A DNA stretch of 64,000 bases from Bordetella parapertussis. GTDB taxonomy: Bacteria; Pseudomonadota; Gammaproteobacteria; Burkholderiales; SG8-41. The translations under genes were made by a program, and so were the position numbers. This document shows positions 1-9,385 of this stretch, in pieces. The notes beneath the pieces were generated by a model. The model did not search any database. It saw only the letters and a list, made by a program, of their open reading frames with translations, and had not been told where the DNA came from. The stretch covers positions 32,276 to 96,275 of the forward strand of contig CAMCYP010000010.1 in NCBI GenBank assembly GCA_945885345.1. The letters run 5' to 3'. How positions within the stretch are numbered: the first letter of the stretch is position 1; the number at the start of each line of letters is the position of its first letter.

Positions 1-678
1 ATTTTCGGGCAATGGGCGGCGCCGGACAGCGTGTCTTCACCGGCGCTTTATGCGCTGATCGGACTGGGTGCGATGATGGCCGGGACCCTGCACGCGCCAC
101 TGGCGGCATTGACGGCGATGCTCGAACTCACAGGCAATCCGAATATCATCTGGCCCGGCATGCTGGCGGTGATTGCCGCCTATGGCGTGTCGCGCGTGGT
201 TTTCGGCCAGCAGCCGATTTTCATCACGCTGATGCGCGCGCGCGGATTGGATTATCGCCATGATCCCATTGTGCAGTCGCTGCGCCGTGTCGGTGTCGGT
301 GCGGTAATGGATACGAATGTGGTTGCGCTGGAGCGGAAATCAGGCCGCGAGGCCATTGATACCGCGCTTGCACGCAGTCCGGGCTGGATACTGGTGCTTG
401 CGCAAGGAAACCCCCTGGTGATTCTGCCCGCAATGGATCTGGCACGGCAGCGGAAGGAATCACCCGATGTCGTTGAGCTGGATTTGCTGGAGCTGCCGGC
501 GGAACGGCTGCAGGTCGCGCCGATTACCCTGCAGGCAACCTTGCGGGAGGCGCTTGATGTGATGGACACAACCGGTGCCGAAGCCTTGTATGTCGAACGT
601 CCGGCGTACGCGGCGGCGGTGACTTACGGGGTCATCACGCGACCGGACATCGACAAAAGCTACCGTTACGGTGCGTGA
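1..678 (+). CDS. ClC-type chloride channel/antiporter, C-terminal part (5' end outside window)
   Basis: The frame is open from base 1, so only the last 225 residues are seen. The first ~65 residues are hydrophobic and contain the G-x-G-A-M-M-A-G-T and HAPLAA stretch that marks the late membrane helices of ClC proteins. From about residue 90 the protein is soluble and resembles a tandem CBS-domain tail, beginning near VGAVMDTN and ending near YGVITRPDID. ClC proteins move chloride, often in exchange for protons, across the inner membrane, and the CBS pair is a regulatory nucleotide-binding module. The subfamily (ClcB-like or channel-like) cannot be decided because the selectivity-filter region lies upstream of the window. 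Confidence 0.85.
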   Translation: MFGQWAAPDSVSSPALYALIGLGAMMAGTLHAPLAALTAMLELTGNPNIIWPGMLAVIAAYGVSRVVFGQQPIFITLMRARGLDYRHDPIVQSLRRVGVGAVMDTNVVALERKSGREAIDTALARSPGWILVLAQGNPLVILPAMDLARQRKESPDVVELDLLELPAERLQVAPITLQATLREALDVMDTTGAEALYVERPAYAAAVTYGVITRPDIDKSYRYGA

Positions 679-760
679 TGCAATGCTGCATCGGGCGCGG
701 GCAAGGGCATATGATTGCTCCTGATGCGGGCGGCAGGCTCGAATTCCGGAGAAGCTTTTC

Positions 761-1171
761 ATGAACAATGCATCGTTGTATTCCCGCTTTGCCAAAGGTG
801 CGGCGCACTTCTGCGGCCGGCCGCGGGTGTTTGTACTGGCGGTTGTGGTCATTCTGGTCTGGATTGTGACCGGTCCGCTGTTCGGCTTCAGCGATACCTG
901 GCAGCTGGTGATCAATACCGGAACGACGATCATCACCTTCCTGATGGTGTTCCTGATCCAGAATACGCAGAACCGCGATACGGAGGCGATCCAGGTCAAG
1001 CTCGACGAGCTCATCCGCGCCACCAAGGGCGCGCATAACGCGCTGCTCGACCTGGAGGAACTGGAAGAAGAAACACTCGACGCTTTCCGCACCAAGTATC
1101 AGGCACTGGCCAGTGCCGCCAGAAAAGAGCTGGGTGAGGGCGTGGAAGACACCGGAACGCCGGAGGCGTGA
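761..1171 (+). CDS. Low-affinity iron permease family membrane protein
   Basis: A 136-residue protein with two predicted membrane helices (about residues 22-44 and 48-68). They are followed by the N-T-Q-N-R-D-T-E-A-I-Q-x-K-L-D-E-L motif typical of the small bacterial members of the low-affinity iron permease family (PF04120). The C-terminal third is acidic and probably helical (DLEELEEETLD). Family members are annotated as low-affinity Fe/Cu permeases by distant similarity to yeast Fet4, but transport by the short bacterial forms is poorly established. An unknown membrane protein starts 37 bp downstream on the same strand, so the two may be co-transcribed. Confidence 0.8.
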   Translation: MNNASLYSRFAKGAAHFCGRPRVFVLAVVVILVWIVTGPLFGFSDTWQLVINTGTTIITFLMVFLIQNTQNRDTEAIQVKLDELIRATKGAHNALLDLEELEEETLDAFRTKYQALASAARKELGEGVEDTGTPEA

Positions 1172-1208
1172 TAAGTAAGCGTGCTGGCCACTGCACAATG
1201 ACCGTTCA

Positions 1209-2270
1209 ATGACCAAACTTCGATTGTCCCTGTGGATCCTGATCGCCTGGCCGCTGCCGGCGCTGATCGCCGGTGTGCTCGGCTGGAAAGGCATCTGGGG
1301 CAGCGGCAGTGCATTGCTGGATTACCTGATTCCGATGCCGGTGGCGGGTGGCGCGTTTCACGTGCCGTCGTTTGTGGTGGCCGGGGTCATCGTGTTGGTG
1401 ATGCCGGGTTTGAGCGCCGTTGGCGCTGCGCGGCTGCGGGCATTGCTGATCGGTATGGCCCTGGCCGGTGTGTTGTGGCTGTTGAACCTGCATGACCTGT
1501 GGCTGGCGCAACAGACCGGGGAGAAATTCTCCGGCAGCCTGTGGCAGGATAATCCTCTGGGCCTGTTTCTGCTGAGTGATGCTGTGCTGGCGCTGCTCTT
1601 TACGGCCGGCACCGAACAACGGCCATGGTTGCGCCTGAATGTCATGACGCTGATCCTGCTGGTGTTGCCCTCTGCGCTGCCCTTGAGCATGGCCAAGCCC
1701 CGCGCTTCGGCCGATCCACCGTTCAGGGCCGGCATGAGCCAGCGCGGTGAAACGCGCGGCGATGAATGGTTGATGGTGTATACAAAACTGGACACCAATA
1801 CGGCGGATTTTCGCAAACAGGCCGAAGCCTGGACGGAAGAGCCTGTATCCATGGCGCATCCGCGATTCCATATCGACGCGGAGGACATGGCCGTGATGTT
1901 TACGCGCAGCCGGGAGGCGGCGCAGCGCCTGGACCGCGCACAGGTGGAATTTACGCTGTGCCTTTATGAAGACGGCGCAGCATCGCACTGGCTGCAGGGG
2001 GCGGCCGACTGCTTCAGTGATCATGCGGGATTCAGCGAGCGGCTGGCCCGCGCTGCCAGTGTGCGTCCGCAGGATGAACCTGCGGAACTGCGGCGTTACC
2101 TGGCGGCGCGCGAGTTGTGCGCGACGGAGAAATCCGCGGTGGTCGAATCCGGGCGCGGCCTGCAGGTGACCAGCGCGTTTATCTGTGACGGAATGCGGCG
2201 TTGGCGCGAGGAACTGCTGCGGAAATTCCCGCAGGAACCCCGCTTGCAGGAGCCGGCAAGGAATCCGTAA
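1209..2270 (+). CDS. Unknown multi-pass membrane protein with a Cys-containing soluble domain
   Basis: I do not recognise this 353-residue protein. The N-terminal half has about five hydrophobic segments (roughly residues 5-25, 50-70, 76-97, 115-133 and 142-160). The C-terminal ~190 residues are soluble and carry four cysteines (in the contexts TLCLY, ADCFS, RELCAT and FICDG), which could form disulfides if this part faces the periplasm. The start ATG lies 37 bp after the iron permease-family gene, and base composition matches the neighbours. The reading frame is clearly better than the antisense alternatives because hydrophobic runs and charged regions alternate sensibly. No function is proposed. 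Confidence 0.6.
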   Translation: MTKLRLSLWILIAWPLPALIAGVLGWKGIWGSGSALLDYLIPMPVAGGAFHVPSFVVAGVIVLVMPGLSAVGAARLRALLIGMALAGVLWLLNLHDLWLAQQTGEKFSGSLWQDNPLGLFLLSDAVLALLFTAGTEQRPWLRLNVMTLILLVLPSALPLSMAKPRASADPPFRAGMSQRGETRGDEWLMVYTKLDTNTADFRKQAEAWTEEPVSMAHPRFHIDAEDMAVMFTRSREAAQRLDRAQVEFTLCLYEDGAASHWLQGAADCFSDHAGFSERLARAASVRPQDEPAELRRYLAARELCATEKSAVVESGRGLQVTSAFICDGMRRWREELLRKFPQEPRLQEPARNP

Positions 2271-2395
2271 CAGCGGGGATCGCGTTTTGTTCCGGCAATC
2301 CGGGCGGGCTCATTGTAAAAATTTTGTGAAAAATGTACGGGCGTGGCGCGGGGCGGGTTGTTACACTTCCCCCATACGGAACAGGATTGCAGGAT

Positions 2396-3334
2396 ATGCG
2401 CCGCAGCGATTTCGACATTACCGACAAGATACGTACCACTGATCCGATTGAAGTATGTGACCGGACCCTGGATCTGTTCCGTGCGTTGTATCCGGACGGC
2501 AATCCGCGCCCGATGCAGCGCGCCTTTGAAGATCTGTCGCAGCTGTATCACGGCAAGCATCCGGATTACCACGCCTGCGACACCGAATACCACGACATCC
2601 AGCATGTACTGGATGTGACGCTGGCGATGGCGCGACTGCTGGACGGTTATCAGCGCGACCCGAAAGAAAATGCGCCGTTGTCACCGGAGCTGTTCAATGT
2701 CGGTATCGTCACCGCGCTGTTTCATGACGTCGGCTACCTGCGGCGGCGCAACGACCACAAGCACCGCTTTGGCGCGGAATACACGCTGACCCATGTCGGC
2801 CGCGGATCGAAGTTCCTGCGCGAATACCTGCCCCACATCGGCTTTAAGCGCCATGCGGCGGATGCTTCGGTGCTGGTGCATTTCACCGGCTATGAGCGCG
2901 ATGCCGATACCATCCGCATGGATGATCCGGTGCTGCGCCGCATCGGCGAAATCCTCGGCACCGCCGACATCATTGCGCAGATGTCCGACCGCTGTTACCT
3001 CGAGAAATGCCACGACCGGCTGTATCCGGAGTTCGTGCTCGGCGGCATCGCCCGCCGCAAGATGCCCGACGGGACGTTCAAGGTCATCTACAAGTCAGGC
3101 AAGGACCTGCTGAGCAAGACCCCGGCGTTTTATGTGAACGCGATGAAACGCCTCGACGACAAACTGCACCGGGCATACCGCTATGCCGAAACGCACTTTG
3201 GCGGCGAAAACCTGTACATCGTGGAAATGGAAAAGAATGCCGCGCATGCCACTGCGGCAATCAGCGCGTCCGGACGCAGCCGCCTGCGTCGTGCGCCGCC
3301 AAAAACCGGCGCGGATACGCTGGTTATTCCCTGA
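2396..3334 (+). CDS. HD-domain metal-dependent phosphohydrolase
   Basis: A 312-residue cytoplasmic protein. I chose the ATG at 2396 because the 21 codons upstream in the same frame have no family character. The HD signature is complete: histidines 66 and 70 (YHDIQH), the H110-D111 doublet in ALFHDVGY, and an aspartate near 191 in GTADIIAQ. HD proteins bind one or two metals and hydrolyse phosphate esters, often of nucleotides or cyclic dinucleotides. No GYP motif, PAS, GAF or nucleotide cyclase domain is visible, so a cyclic-di-GMP role is not supported. The gene converges on the RND operon, with only 15 bp between the two stop codons. Confidence 0.75.
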   Translation: MRRSDFDITDKIRTTDPIEVCDRTLDLFRALYPDGNPRPMQRAFEDLSQLYHGKHPDYHACDTEYHDIQHVLDVTLAMARLLDGYQRDPKENAPLSPELFNVGIVTALFHDVGYLRRRNDHKHRFGAEYTLTHVGRGSKFLREYLPHIGFKRHAADASVLVHFTGYERDADTIRMDDPVLRRIGEILGTADIIAQMSDRCYLEKCHDRLYPEFVLGGIARRKMPDGTFKVIYKSGKDLLSKTPAFYVNAMKRLDDKLHRAYRYAETHFGGENLYIVEMEKNAAHATAAISASGRSRLRRAPPKTGADTLVIP

Positions 3335-3349
3335 ACTGCGCGCCGGGTA

Positions 3350-4789
3350 CTATGGCTGCGCTGCGACTTTGCCCGCCCCGGGCCAGTCTCCGCCCAAAGC
3401 CTTGACCAGGAATACCGAGGTCAGCAGCCGCTGGCCCGCGAGTTGCGCGGCGAGCCGTTCGCTGTTGAGCAGCGCCTGCTGCGCGATGATGACATCCAGC
3501 GAGGTGGCAACCCCGCCTTCGTAACGCGCGGTGGCCAGTTCCAGTACGCGCGAGGCGCCGTCGATGGCGACCCGCGCCTGGGTATGCGCACGCTCCAGCG
3601 CGGCGAGTCCGGTGATGCCGTCTTCAACTTCCTGCATGGCGGTCAGCACTACGCGCCGGTAATTGGCCACCGTCGCTTCGTAACCCGCATTGGCGAAATC
3701 CACGCCGGCGCGGATGCGTCCACCGTCGAACAGCGATTGCGCCACGGTGGCGCCCACCGACCAGATGACGCTCGGCGCGTTGAACAGCGAGTCGAGAATG
3801 CGCGTTTCGCTGCCGTAGCCGGCGCCGAGCACAATGCTCGGATAAAACGCTGCCGTGGCGACGCCGATCTGGGCATTGGCTGCAGCCATTGCGCGTTCGG
3901 CGCTGGCTACGTCGGGGCGGCGCTCCAGCACATCGGAAGGCACGCCGGCCGGGATGGGCGGCGGCGTCATCACTTTCGGATCGGCTGCCAGTTCGAACAG
4001 CGGTGCCGGCGTGCCGGTCAGGGTCGCCAGCGCATGCAGGAACTGGTTGCGCTGCCGGCGCAGCAGATCGACCTGCACCAGCGTGCTGTCGATCAGCGTC
4101 TGCTGCTGCGCGACATCCAGTCCCGAGGTGGCGCCGAGGTCGTGGCGGGATGTGGCGTAACCGAGCGAGCGTTTCTGCAGATCAATCGAACGCTGCAGCA
4201 CATCGAGCTCGATGTCGACGGCGCGCAGGTTGAAATAGGCGGTGGCGACGTCGGCGGTGATCAGCAGGCGGACATTCTCGAAGTCGATCGCGGATTGTTC
4301 GGCTGAAGCGCGCGCCCCTTCAACGCTGCGCCGCACGCGGCCGGCGAGGTCGAGTTCATAACCGGCGGTGAGCGTCACCAAGTGATCGCTCTGCGTGGTG
4401 GTGAAGTTGGCCGAGTTGTAGTTGGTCAGCGGGCGGTTGGCGGAAATGCGCGCGCGCGTTTCGCGCACGCCAAGGCCGACCTGCGGGTACTGCGCGCCCG
4501 CAACAGCGGCCAGCGTCGCACGCGCCTGCGACAGGCGCGCACTGGCGATGGTCAGGGTCGGGCTGCCGGCGAGCGCCTGTTCCTGCAGCTTGTCGAGCCG
4601 TGCGTCGCCGAAGCGTTGCCACCACGGGCCCTTGGCTGCGGCATCACTGGGTGTGGCTTCGCGCCAGGGCGCTTCGATTTTCCATGCCGCGGGCATTTCG
4701 ACCGAAGGCTTGTTGTAGTCAGGTCCAACCGCGCAGGCACCGAGCAACGCGGCGGCGCTGATCGCGGCTGCGACGGCAACGGTTTTCAT
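3350..4789 (-). CDS. RND efflux outer-membrane lipoprotein factor, NodT family
   Basis: This 479-residue protein has a lipoprotein signal peptide: the lipobox LLGAC puts the lipidated cysteine at residue 19, followed by AVGPDY, a near-universal start of NodT/OprM-type outer membrane factors. Two OEP repeats follow, each with the long coiled-coil periplasmic helices of TolC-like trimers. It would form the outer-membrane exit duct of the pump encoded upstream. Its start codon overlaps the stop of the adaptor gene by 4 bp, so it is the third gene of the adaptor-pump-duct operon (transcribed pump, adaptor, duct). Substrate cannot be read from the sequence. Confidence 0.92.
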   Translation of the reverse strand: MKTVAVAAAISAAALLGACAVGPDYNKPSVEMPAAWKIEAPWREATPSDAAAKGPWWQRFGDARLDKLQEQALAGSPTLTIASARLSQARATLAAVAGAQYPQVGLGVRETRARISANRPLTNYNSANFTTTQSDHLVTLTAGYELDLAGRVRRSVEGARASAEQSAIDFENVRLLITADVATAYFNLRAVDIELDVLQRSIDLQKRSLGYATSRHDLGATSGLDVAQQQTLIDSTLVQVDLLRRQRNQFLHALATLTGTPAPLFELAADPKVMTPPPIPAGVPSDVLERRPDVASAERAMAAANAQIGVATAAFYPSIVLGAGYGSETRILDSLFNAPSVIWSVGATVAQSLFDGGRIRAGVDFANAGYEATVANYRRVVLTAMQEVEDGITGLAALERAHTQARVAIDGASRVLELATARYEGGVATSLDVIIAQQALLNSERLAAQLAGQRLLTSVFLVKALGGDWPGAGKVAAQP

Positions 4790-6030
4790 TTTGCTGCGGC
4801 CTTGTCTTCTGCAGCCTTGCCTTTGGCGGCAGATTTTTCCTTGGGCGCGGCGGGTACGACCTGGTCGCCGTCGGTCAGCGAATCTGACGGATTGAGTACC
4901 AGCCGGTCTTTGACGGTCACACCCTCAAGGACTTCGACGCTCTGGCCGTAGTTGCGGCCGATTTTGACGGGGCGCAGCCGGATGCGGTTTTCCTCACCGA
5001 CCACGGCCACCTTGATGCCGTCGCCGCGGATCACCAGCGCGTTGGTGGGCACGGCAAGCGTGCGGCTCGACGGCAGCGGCAACGACACTTGCACATAAGC
5101 ACCCGGCATCAGCAGATTGTCGCGATTGCGCAGCGTGATCTCGACCTGCATGGTGCGCGTTGCAGCGTCGATGGACCCCGAGGTGCGGGCGACTTCGCCG
5201 TCAAAGGACTGGCCGCGCAGTTCAGTCTGGGTGACGATCGCTTTTTGCCCGCGCTTGATGAGCTGGGCGGAGGACTGCGGGACATTGATATAGACGCGCA
5301 GCGGATCGGTCTGGGCCAGCAGGAACATTGCGCGGCCGGCGCCGCCGCCGGCATCGATCAGGTCGCCGACATCGACGTTGCGGCGGGTGATCACGCCGGC
5401 AAACGGCGCGACCACGCGTTTGAAACTTTCGAGCTGGCGCAGGCGTTCGACGTTGGCATCGGCGGCTGCGAGGTTGGCGGCGGCCTGTGCGCTGGCGCTG
5501 CGCCGTTCGTCGAGTTCCTGCTGCGACACCGCATCTTTTTTGCGCAGGGCTTCCCAGCGTTCGAGTGTGCTTTTGGCGAGTGCCAGGCTCGATGCTGTTT
5601 GTGCGCGTGTGGCGATGGCCTGTGACAGCTGCTGATCGATTTCCGGTGTGTCGAGTTCGGCGAGGAGATCGCCTTTTTCGACGCGGCTGCCGATGTCTTT
5701 GTGCCAGCGCCGCAGATATCCGCTGGCGCGCGCGGCGATCGGCGACTGGACAAAACCCTGCAGGGTGCCGGGCAGGACCAGGGTCTGGCCGGTTTCACCG
5801 CTGCGTGGCGACGCGACATTGACGTATTGCGCGGCCTGCGCGGTAGTGCCTGCTTCCAGCACCTTGGCATTCGATATCCGGCTGACGACAGTGCGGCCCG
5901 CGCCGGCAGCCAGCACAACCAGCACGATGATGGTCAGGATTTTGGCGCGACGCATGACCCGGCGCTTTTTCAGCGCTTCGTCTGCCGCGCCGTCCGCGAT
6001 TTGAGCATGGGAATGATGTTGTTCGGACAT
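4786..6030 (-). CDS. RND efflux periplasmic adaptor (membrane fusion protein)
   Basis: A 414-residue HlyD/AcrA-type adaptor. I set the start at the ATG at 6030, giving MSEQHHSHAQ; in-frame codons upstream overlap the pump gene and look non-coding. One N-terminal membrane helix (about residues 28-50) anchors it. Then come a split biotinyl-lipoyl domain (around GYLRRWHKDIGSRVEKGD and the matching half at VVAPFAGVI), a coiled-coil hairpin rich in Ala/Gln/Arg between the halves, a beta-barrel domain and a membrane-proximal domain. The C-terminus is Lys/Ala rich. It bridges the pump and the outer-membrane duct. The gene starts 4 bp after the pump stop codon. Confidence 0.9.
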   Translation of the reverse strand: MSEQHHSHAQIADGAADEALKKRRVMRRAKILTIIVLVVLAAGAGRTVVSRISNAKVLEAGTTAQAAQYVNVASPRSGETGQTLVLPGTLQGFVQSPIAARASGYLRRWHKDIGSRVEKGDLLAELDTPEIDQQLSQAIATRAQTASSLALAKSTLERWEALRKKDAVSQQELDERRSASAQAAANLAAADANVERLRQLESFKRVVAPFAGVITRRNVDVGDLIDAGGGAGRAMFLLAQTDPLRVYINVPQSSAQLIKRGQKAIVTQTELRGQSFDGEVARTSGSIDAATRTMQVEITLRNRDNLLMPGAYVQVSLPLPSSRTLAVPTNALVIRGDGIKVAVVGEENRIRLRPVKIGRNYGQSVEVLEGVTVKDRLVLNPSDSLTDGDQVVPAAPKEKSAAKGKAAEDKAAAK

Positions 6031-6034
6031 TGCT

Positions 6035-9000
6035 TCAGGCCCCCTCGGGTGTGCCGCTGGTCGGTGCATGTGGTGCGAATGACTGATCCCGCGTTTTGCG
6101 TTGCTCCATGCGCCGGTGTATGCCTGCGTAGACCACCGGCACAAAGAGCAGCGTTGAAATGGTTGCGAACAGCAGTCCGCCGATGACGGCGCGACCCAGC
6201 GGTGCGTTCTGTTCGGCGCCTTCGCCGATGCCCAGTGCCATCGGGATCATGCCGATGATCATCGCCAGCGCCGTCATCAGCACCGGCCGGATACGCGTCG
6301 CACCGGCTTCCAGTGCGGCGGTGAGTGCATCGACGCCGGCTGCGGTGCGGTCGCGGGCAAAGGACACCAGCAGGATGCTGTTGGCCGTGGCGACACCCAT
6401 GGTCATGATGGCGCCGGTCAGCGCCGGCACACTCAGCGTGGTGCCGGTGATGAACAGTATCCAGGCAATGCCAGCCAGTGCGGCCGGCAGCGCCGCGATG
6501 ATGATCACGGCATCGATCCACGACTGGAAGTTGACGACCACCAGCAGGTAGACCAGTACGATGGCCAGCGCCAGCCCGACGCCGAGGCCGATGAACGAGG
6601 ACTGCATGGTTTCAACCTGGCCGCGCATCCTGACCTGGCTGCCGCGCGGCAGCTTGGGGCGTATTTCATCGATCTGTTTTTGCACCAGGCCGGCGACGCT
6701 GGCGAGGTCGGTGCCCTGCACGCTGACGTAAACGTCGATGGCCGGCTTGATGTTGTAACGCGAAACGATGGCCGGACTGCGCGCCGGGGTGGCTTCCACC
6801 AGGTTGCCCAGCAGCTGGGTATTGCCGGCAGCGGCCGTGGTGGGGTTGCCCACGGGGATGTTGAGCAGGGCATCCAGTGAATCGATGTTGTACTGCGGCG
6901 TCTGCACGGCGATGCTGTAGACCACGCCGTTCTGCGGATTGAGCCAGAACGCCGGTGAAGTCTGCGAACTGCCGGATAGCGCGATCAGTACGTTCTGCCC
7001 GACGTTGGAGGCGCTGAGGCCGACCTGCTGCAGGCGCGAACGGTCCATCTGCAGGTTGACAGCCGGGTTGTCGAGACGCTGGTGCAGGTGGACGTCGACC
7101 GCGCCGGGGATTGTTTTGACGGATTTCACCAGCTCGGCGGCGAGCTCGGCATTTTTTGTCATGTTGGCCCCGCTGAACTGGACGTCGATGGCCGCGGGCA
7201 GGCCGAAATTGAGGATCTGGGTGACGATATCGGCCGGCTGGAAAAAGAATTCGATGCCGGGGAAACGTTTCGGCAGTTCGCTGCGCAGCAGCGTGACGAA
7301 TTCCTGCGTCGGACGATGTCCCTTGCGCAGCGACATCAGAATCTCGCCGTCGAGCGTGCCGATGGTGCCGGCGTTGCTGTAGGAGAGGTTGATGCCGCTG
7401 TTGGGAACGCCGAGGTTGTCGAGGATGGTTTCAAGCTGGTCTTTGGGGATCAATTCGCGGATGGTGGCTTCGACCGCGTCAGCGAGGCGCGCGGTTTCCT
7501 CGATGCGCGTGCCGGTCGGTGCGCGCATGTGCAGGCGGATCTGGCCGGCATCGACGCTCGGGAAAAAATCGCGGCCGAGCACGGGGTAGAGCAGACAGGA
7601 CAAGATGCAGAATCCCATGAACAGCAAGGCGAAGGCACGGCGTTTTTCCAGCAGTCCCGACAATGTCAGCGTGTAGGCCTGGCGCACACGCTCGAACTGC
7701 CTGTCAAAACTGCGATACAGCCGCTGCAGCAGGCTGGTGCTGTCTTCGGCTGCGGCATGTGCGCCGCCCATCAGCAGCATGACCAGCGTTGGCACGAGGG
7801 TTCGCGACAGAAAGTACGATGCAATCATCGCGAACACCACGGCTTCGGCCATGGGCACGAACAGGAAGCGCGCGACGCCGGAGAGGAAAAACATCGGCAC
7901 GAATACGATACAGATGCACAGCGTGGAGACAAAGGCCGGGACGCCGATTTCACCCGCACCTTCGAGGATGGCCGCGTTGAGCGGTTTGCCCATGTGCAGG
8001 TGACGTTCGATGTTCTCAATGGTGACGATGGCCTGGTCGACGAGGATGCCCACCGACAGCGCCAGCCCGCCCAGGGTCATCAGGTTCAGCGTTTCGCCGA
8101 GCATGAACAGCACCAGGATGGAGGCGAGGATCGACAGCGGAATGGTCAACGCGATGATCAGCGTGCTGCGCCAGTTGCCGAGGAACAGCAGCACCATCAA
8201 GGCGGTGAGGCCGGCAGCGATGAATGCTTCGATGACCACGCCCGCGACCGCCGCTTTGACAAACACCGATTGATCGAACAGCGGCGTGACCTTGATGTCG
8301 GCGGGCAGAATTTGTGTGGCGCGGGGCAGCATCTCCAGAAGGTTCGAAACGATGTCCAGCGTCGAGGCGCCGCCGTTTTTCAGTATCGACAGCAGCACGC
8401 CGCGTTCGCCGTCCTGCCGCACGATGTTGGTTTGCGGCGAGAATCCGTCGCGCACCTGTGCCACGTCGCGCAGGTAAATAGTGGCGCCGTTCGCAGTGCG
8501 CACTGGCAGGTCGTTCAGTCCGCCGATGGCATCGGGTGAGCCGTTCATTTTCACGTCGTATTCGGTTGGGCCGAATTTGGCGGAGCCCGACGGGAGGACC
8601 AGGTTCTGGGCATTTACCGCGTTGACCACGTCCGAAGGCGCCAGTCCTCGCGCCTGCAGCGCCTGGATATCAAGGTCTACCGAGATCAGACGGACTTTGC
8701 CGCCGTAGGGAAACGGAATGGCAACGCCGGGAATCGTGACCAGTTGCGGGCGCAACTGGTTGACCGCAGCATCGAATACCGAGTTTTCCGGCAGCGTGGG
8801 ACTCGACAGCGCGAGCTGGATCACAGGAATGCTCGATGCTGAATATTTGATGATCAGCGGTGGTGTCGTGCCGGGCGGTAACTGGCGCACCTGTGATTGC
8901 GCAATGGCCACCACCTGCGCGATGGCGGTCTGGATGTTGGCCGTGGGCTGGAAAAAAATCTTGATTACCGAAACACCGGATAACGATACCGACTCGATAT

Positions 9001-9283
9001 GTTCGATATCGCTGACCGTGGTGGTCAGGCTGCGCTCGGTCTGGGGGGCGATGCGCTGGCCCATCTCCTGGGCGGACAGCCCGCGGTAATTCCAGATGAC
9101 ACTGATCACCGGAATGTCGATCTCGGGGAAGATGTCGGTGGCGATGTTGCGCAAGGCGAATGGTGTCGCCAGCAGAATCAGCATCGCCATCACGATGAAG
9201 GTGTACGGGCGGCGCAACGCCAGATGGACCATGGACATCGGGGAGGCTGGCGGGAGACCGCTTTGTGGCGGGGAAGAGGGCAT
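6035..9283 (-). CDS. RND multidrug-type efflux pump permease
   Basis: A 1082-residue inner-membrane RND permease with the expected duplicated layout: a membrane helix near residue 30, a large periplasmic loop, helices 2-7 (about 340-560), a second periplasmic loop and helices 8-12 (about 890-1040). It would export small molecules using the proton gradient with the adaptor and duct encoded downstream. The central TM4 motif reads G-I-L-V-D-Q-A-I-V, so the usual paired aspartates are D-Q. The TM10 motif reads G-V-A-T-A-N, lacking the lysine found in AcrB. The first gene of its operon, it starts about 100 bp from the neighbouring methyltransferase gene. Substrate is unknown. Confidence 0.93.
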   Translation of the reverse strand: MPSSPPQSGLPPASPMSMVHLALRRPYTFIVMAMLILLATPFALRNIATDIFPEIDIPVISVIWNYRGLSAQEMGQRIAPQTERSLTTTVSDIEHIESVSLSGVSVIKIFFQPTANIQTAIAQVVAIAQSQVRQLPPGTTPPLIIKYSASSIPVIQLALSSPTLPENSVFDAAVNQLRPQLVTIPGVAIPFPYGGKVRLISVDLDIQALQARGLAPSDVVNAVNAQNLVLPSGSAKFGPTEYDVKMNGSPDAIGGLNDLPVRTANGATIYLRDVAQVRDGFSPQTNIVRQDGERGVLLSILKNGGASTLDIVSNLLEMLPRATQILPADIKVTPLFDQSVFVKAAVAGVVIEAFIAAGLTALMVLLFLGNWRSTLIIALTIPLSILASILVLFMLGETLNLMTLGGLALSVGILVDQAIVTIENIERHLHMGKPLNAAILEGAGEIGVPAFVSTLCICIVFVPMFFLSGVARFLFVPMAEAVVFAMIASYFLSRTLVPTLVMLLMGGAHAAAEDSTSLLQRLYRSFDRQFERVRQAYTLTLSGLLEKRRAFALLFMGFCILSCLLYPVLGRDFFPSVDAGQIRLHMRAPTGTRIEETARLADAVEATIRELIPKDQLETILDNLGVPNSGINLSYSNAGTIGTLDGEILMSLRKGHRPTQEFVTLLRSELPKRFPGIEFFFQPADIVTQILNFGLPAAIDVQFSGANMTKNAELAAELVKSVKTIPGAVDVHLHQRLDNPAVNLQMDRSRLQQVGLSASNVGQNVLIALSGSSQTSPAFWLNPQNGVVYSIAVQTPQYNIDSLDALLNIPVGNPTTAAAGNTQLLGNLVEATPARSPAIVSRYNIKPAIDVYVSVQGTDLASVAGLVQKQIDEIRPKLPRGSQVRMRGQVETMQSSFIGLGVGLALAIVLVYLLVVVNFQSWIDAVIIIAALPAALAGIAWILFITGTTLSVPALTGAIMTMGVATANSILLVSFARDRTAAGVDALTAALEAGATRIRPVLMTALAMIIGMIPMALGIGEGAEQNAPLGRAVIGGLLFATISTLLFVPVVYAGIHRRMEQRKTRDQSFAPHAPTSGTPEGA

Positions 9284-9385
9284 AGGGCATTGATTCTATA
9301 CAAAGCCGCGGAATTTTCGACGGTAACTGCAGACTTTCTGCAGCCATAGCATGTGGAATACCCGCATCAATTCCAGGTGACGGTC

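Noticed and set aside
7082..8539. Long plus-strand open frame opposite the RND pump
   Set aside because: It mirrors the codon pattern of a clear RND gene, is rich in His, Gln and Asp without motifs, and has no ribosome binding site.
9327..9343. CTGCAG pair (11-bp spacing) upstream of the RND pump gene
   Set aside because: Each unit is itself palindromic and short, no regulator gene is adjacent, and no promoter geometry supports an operator.
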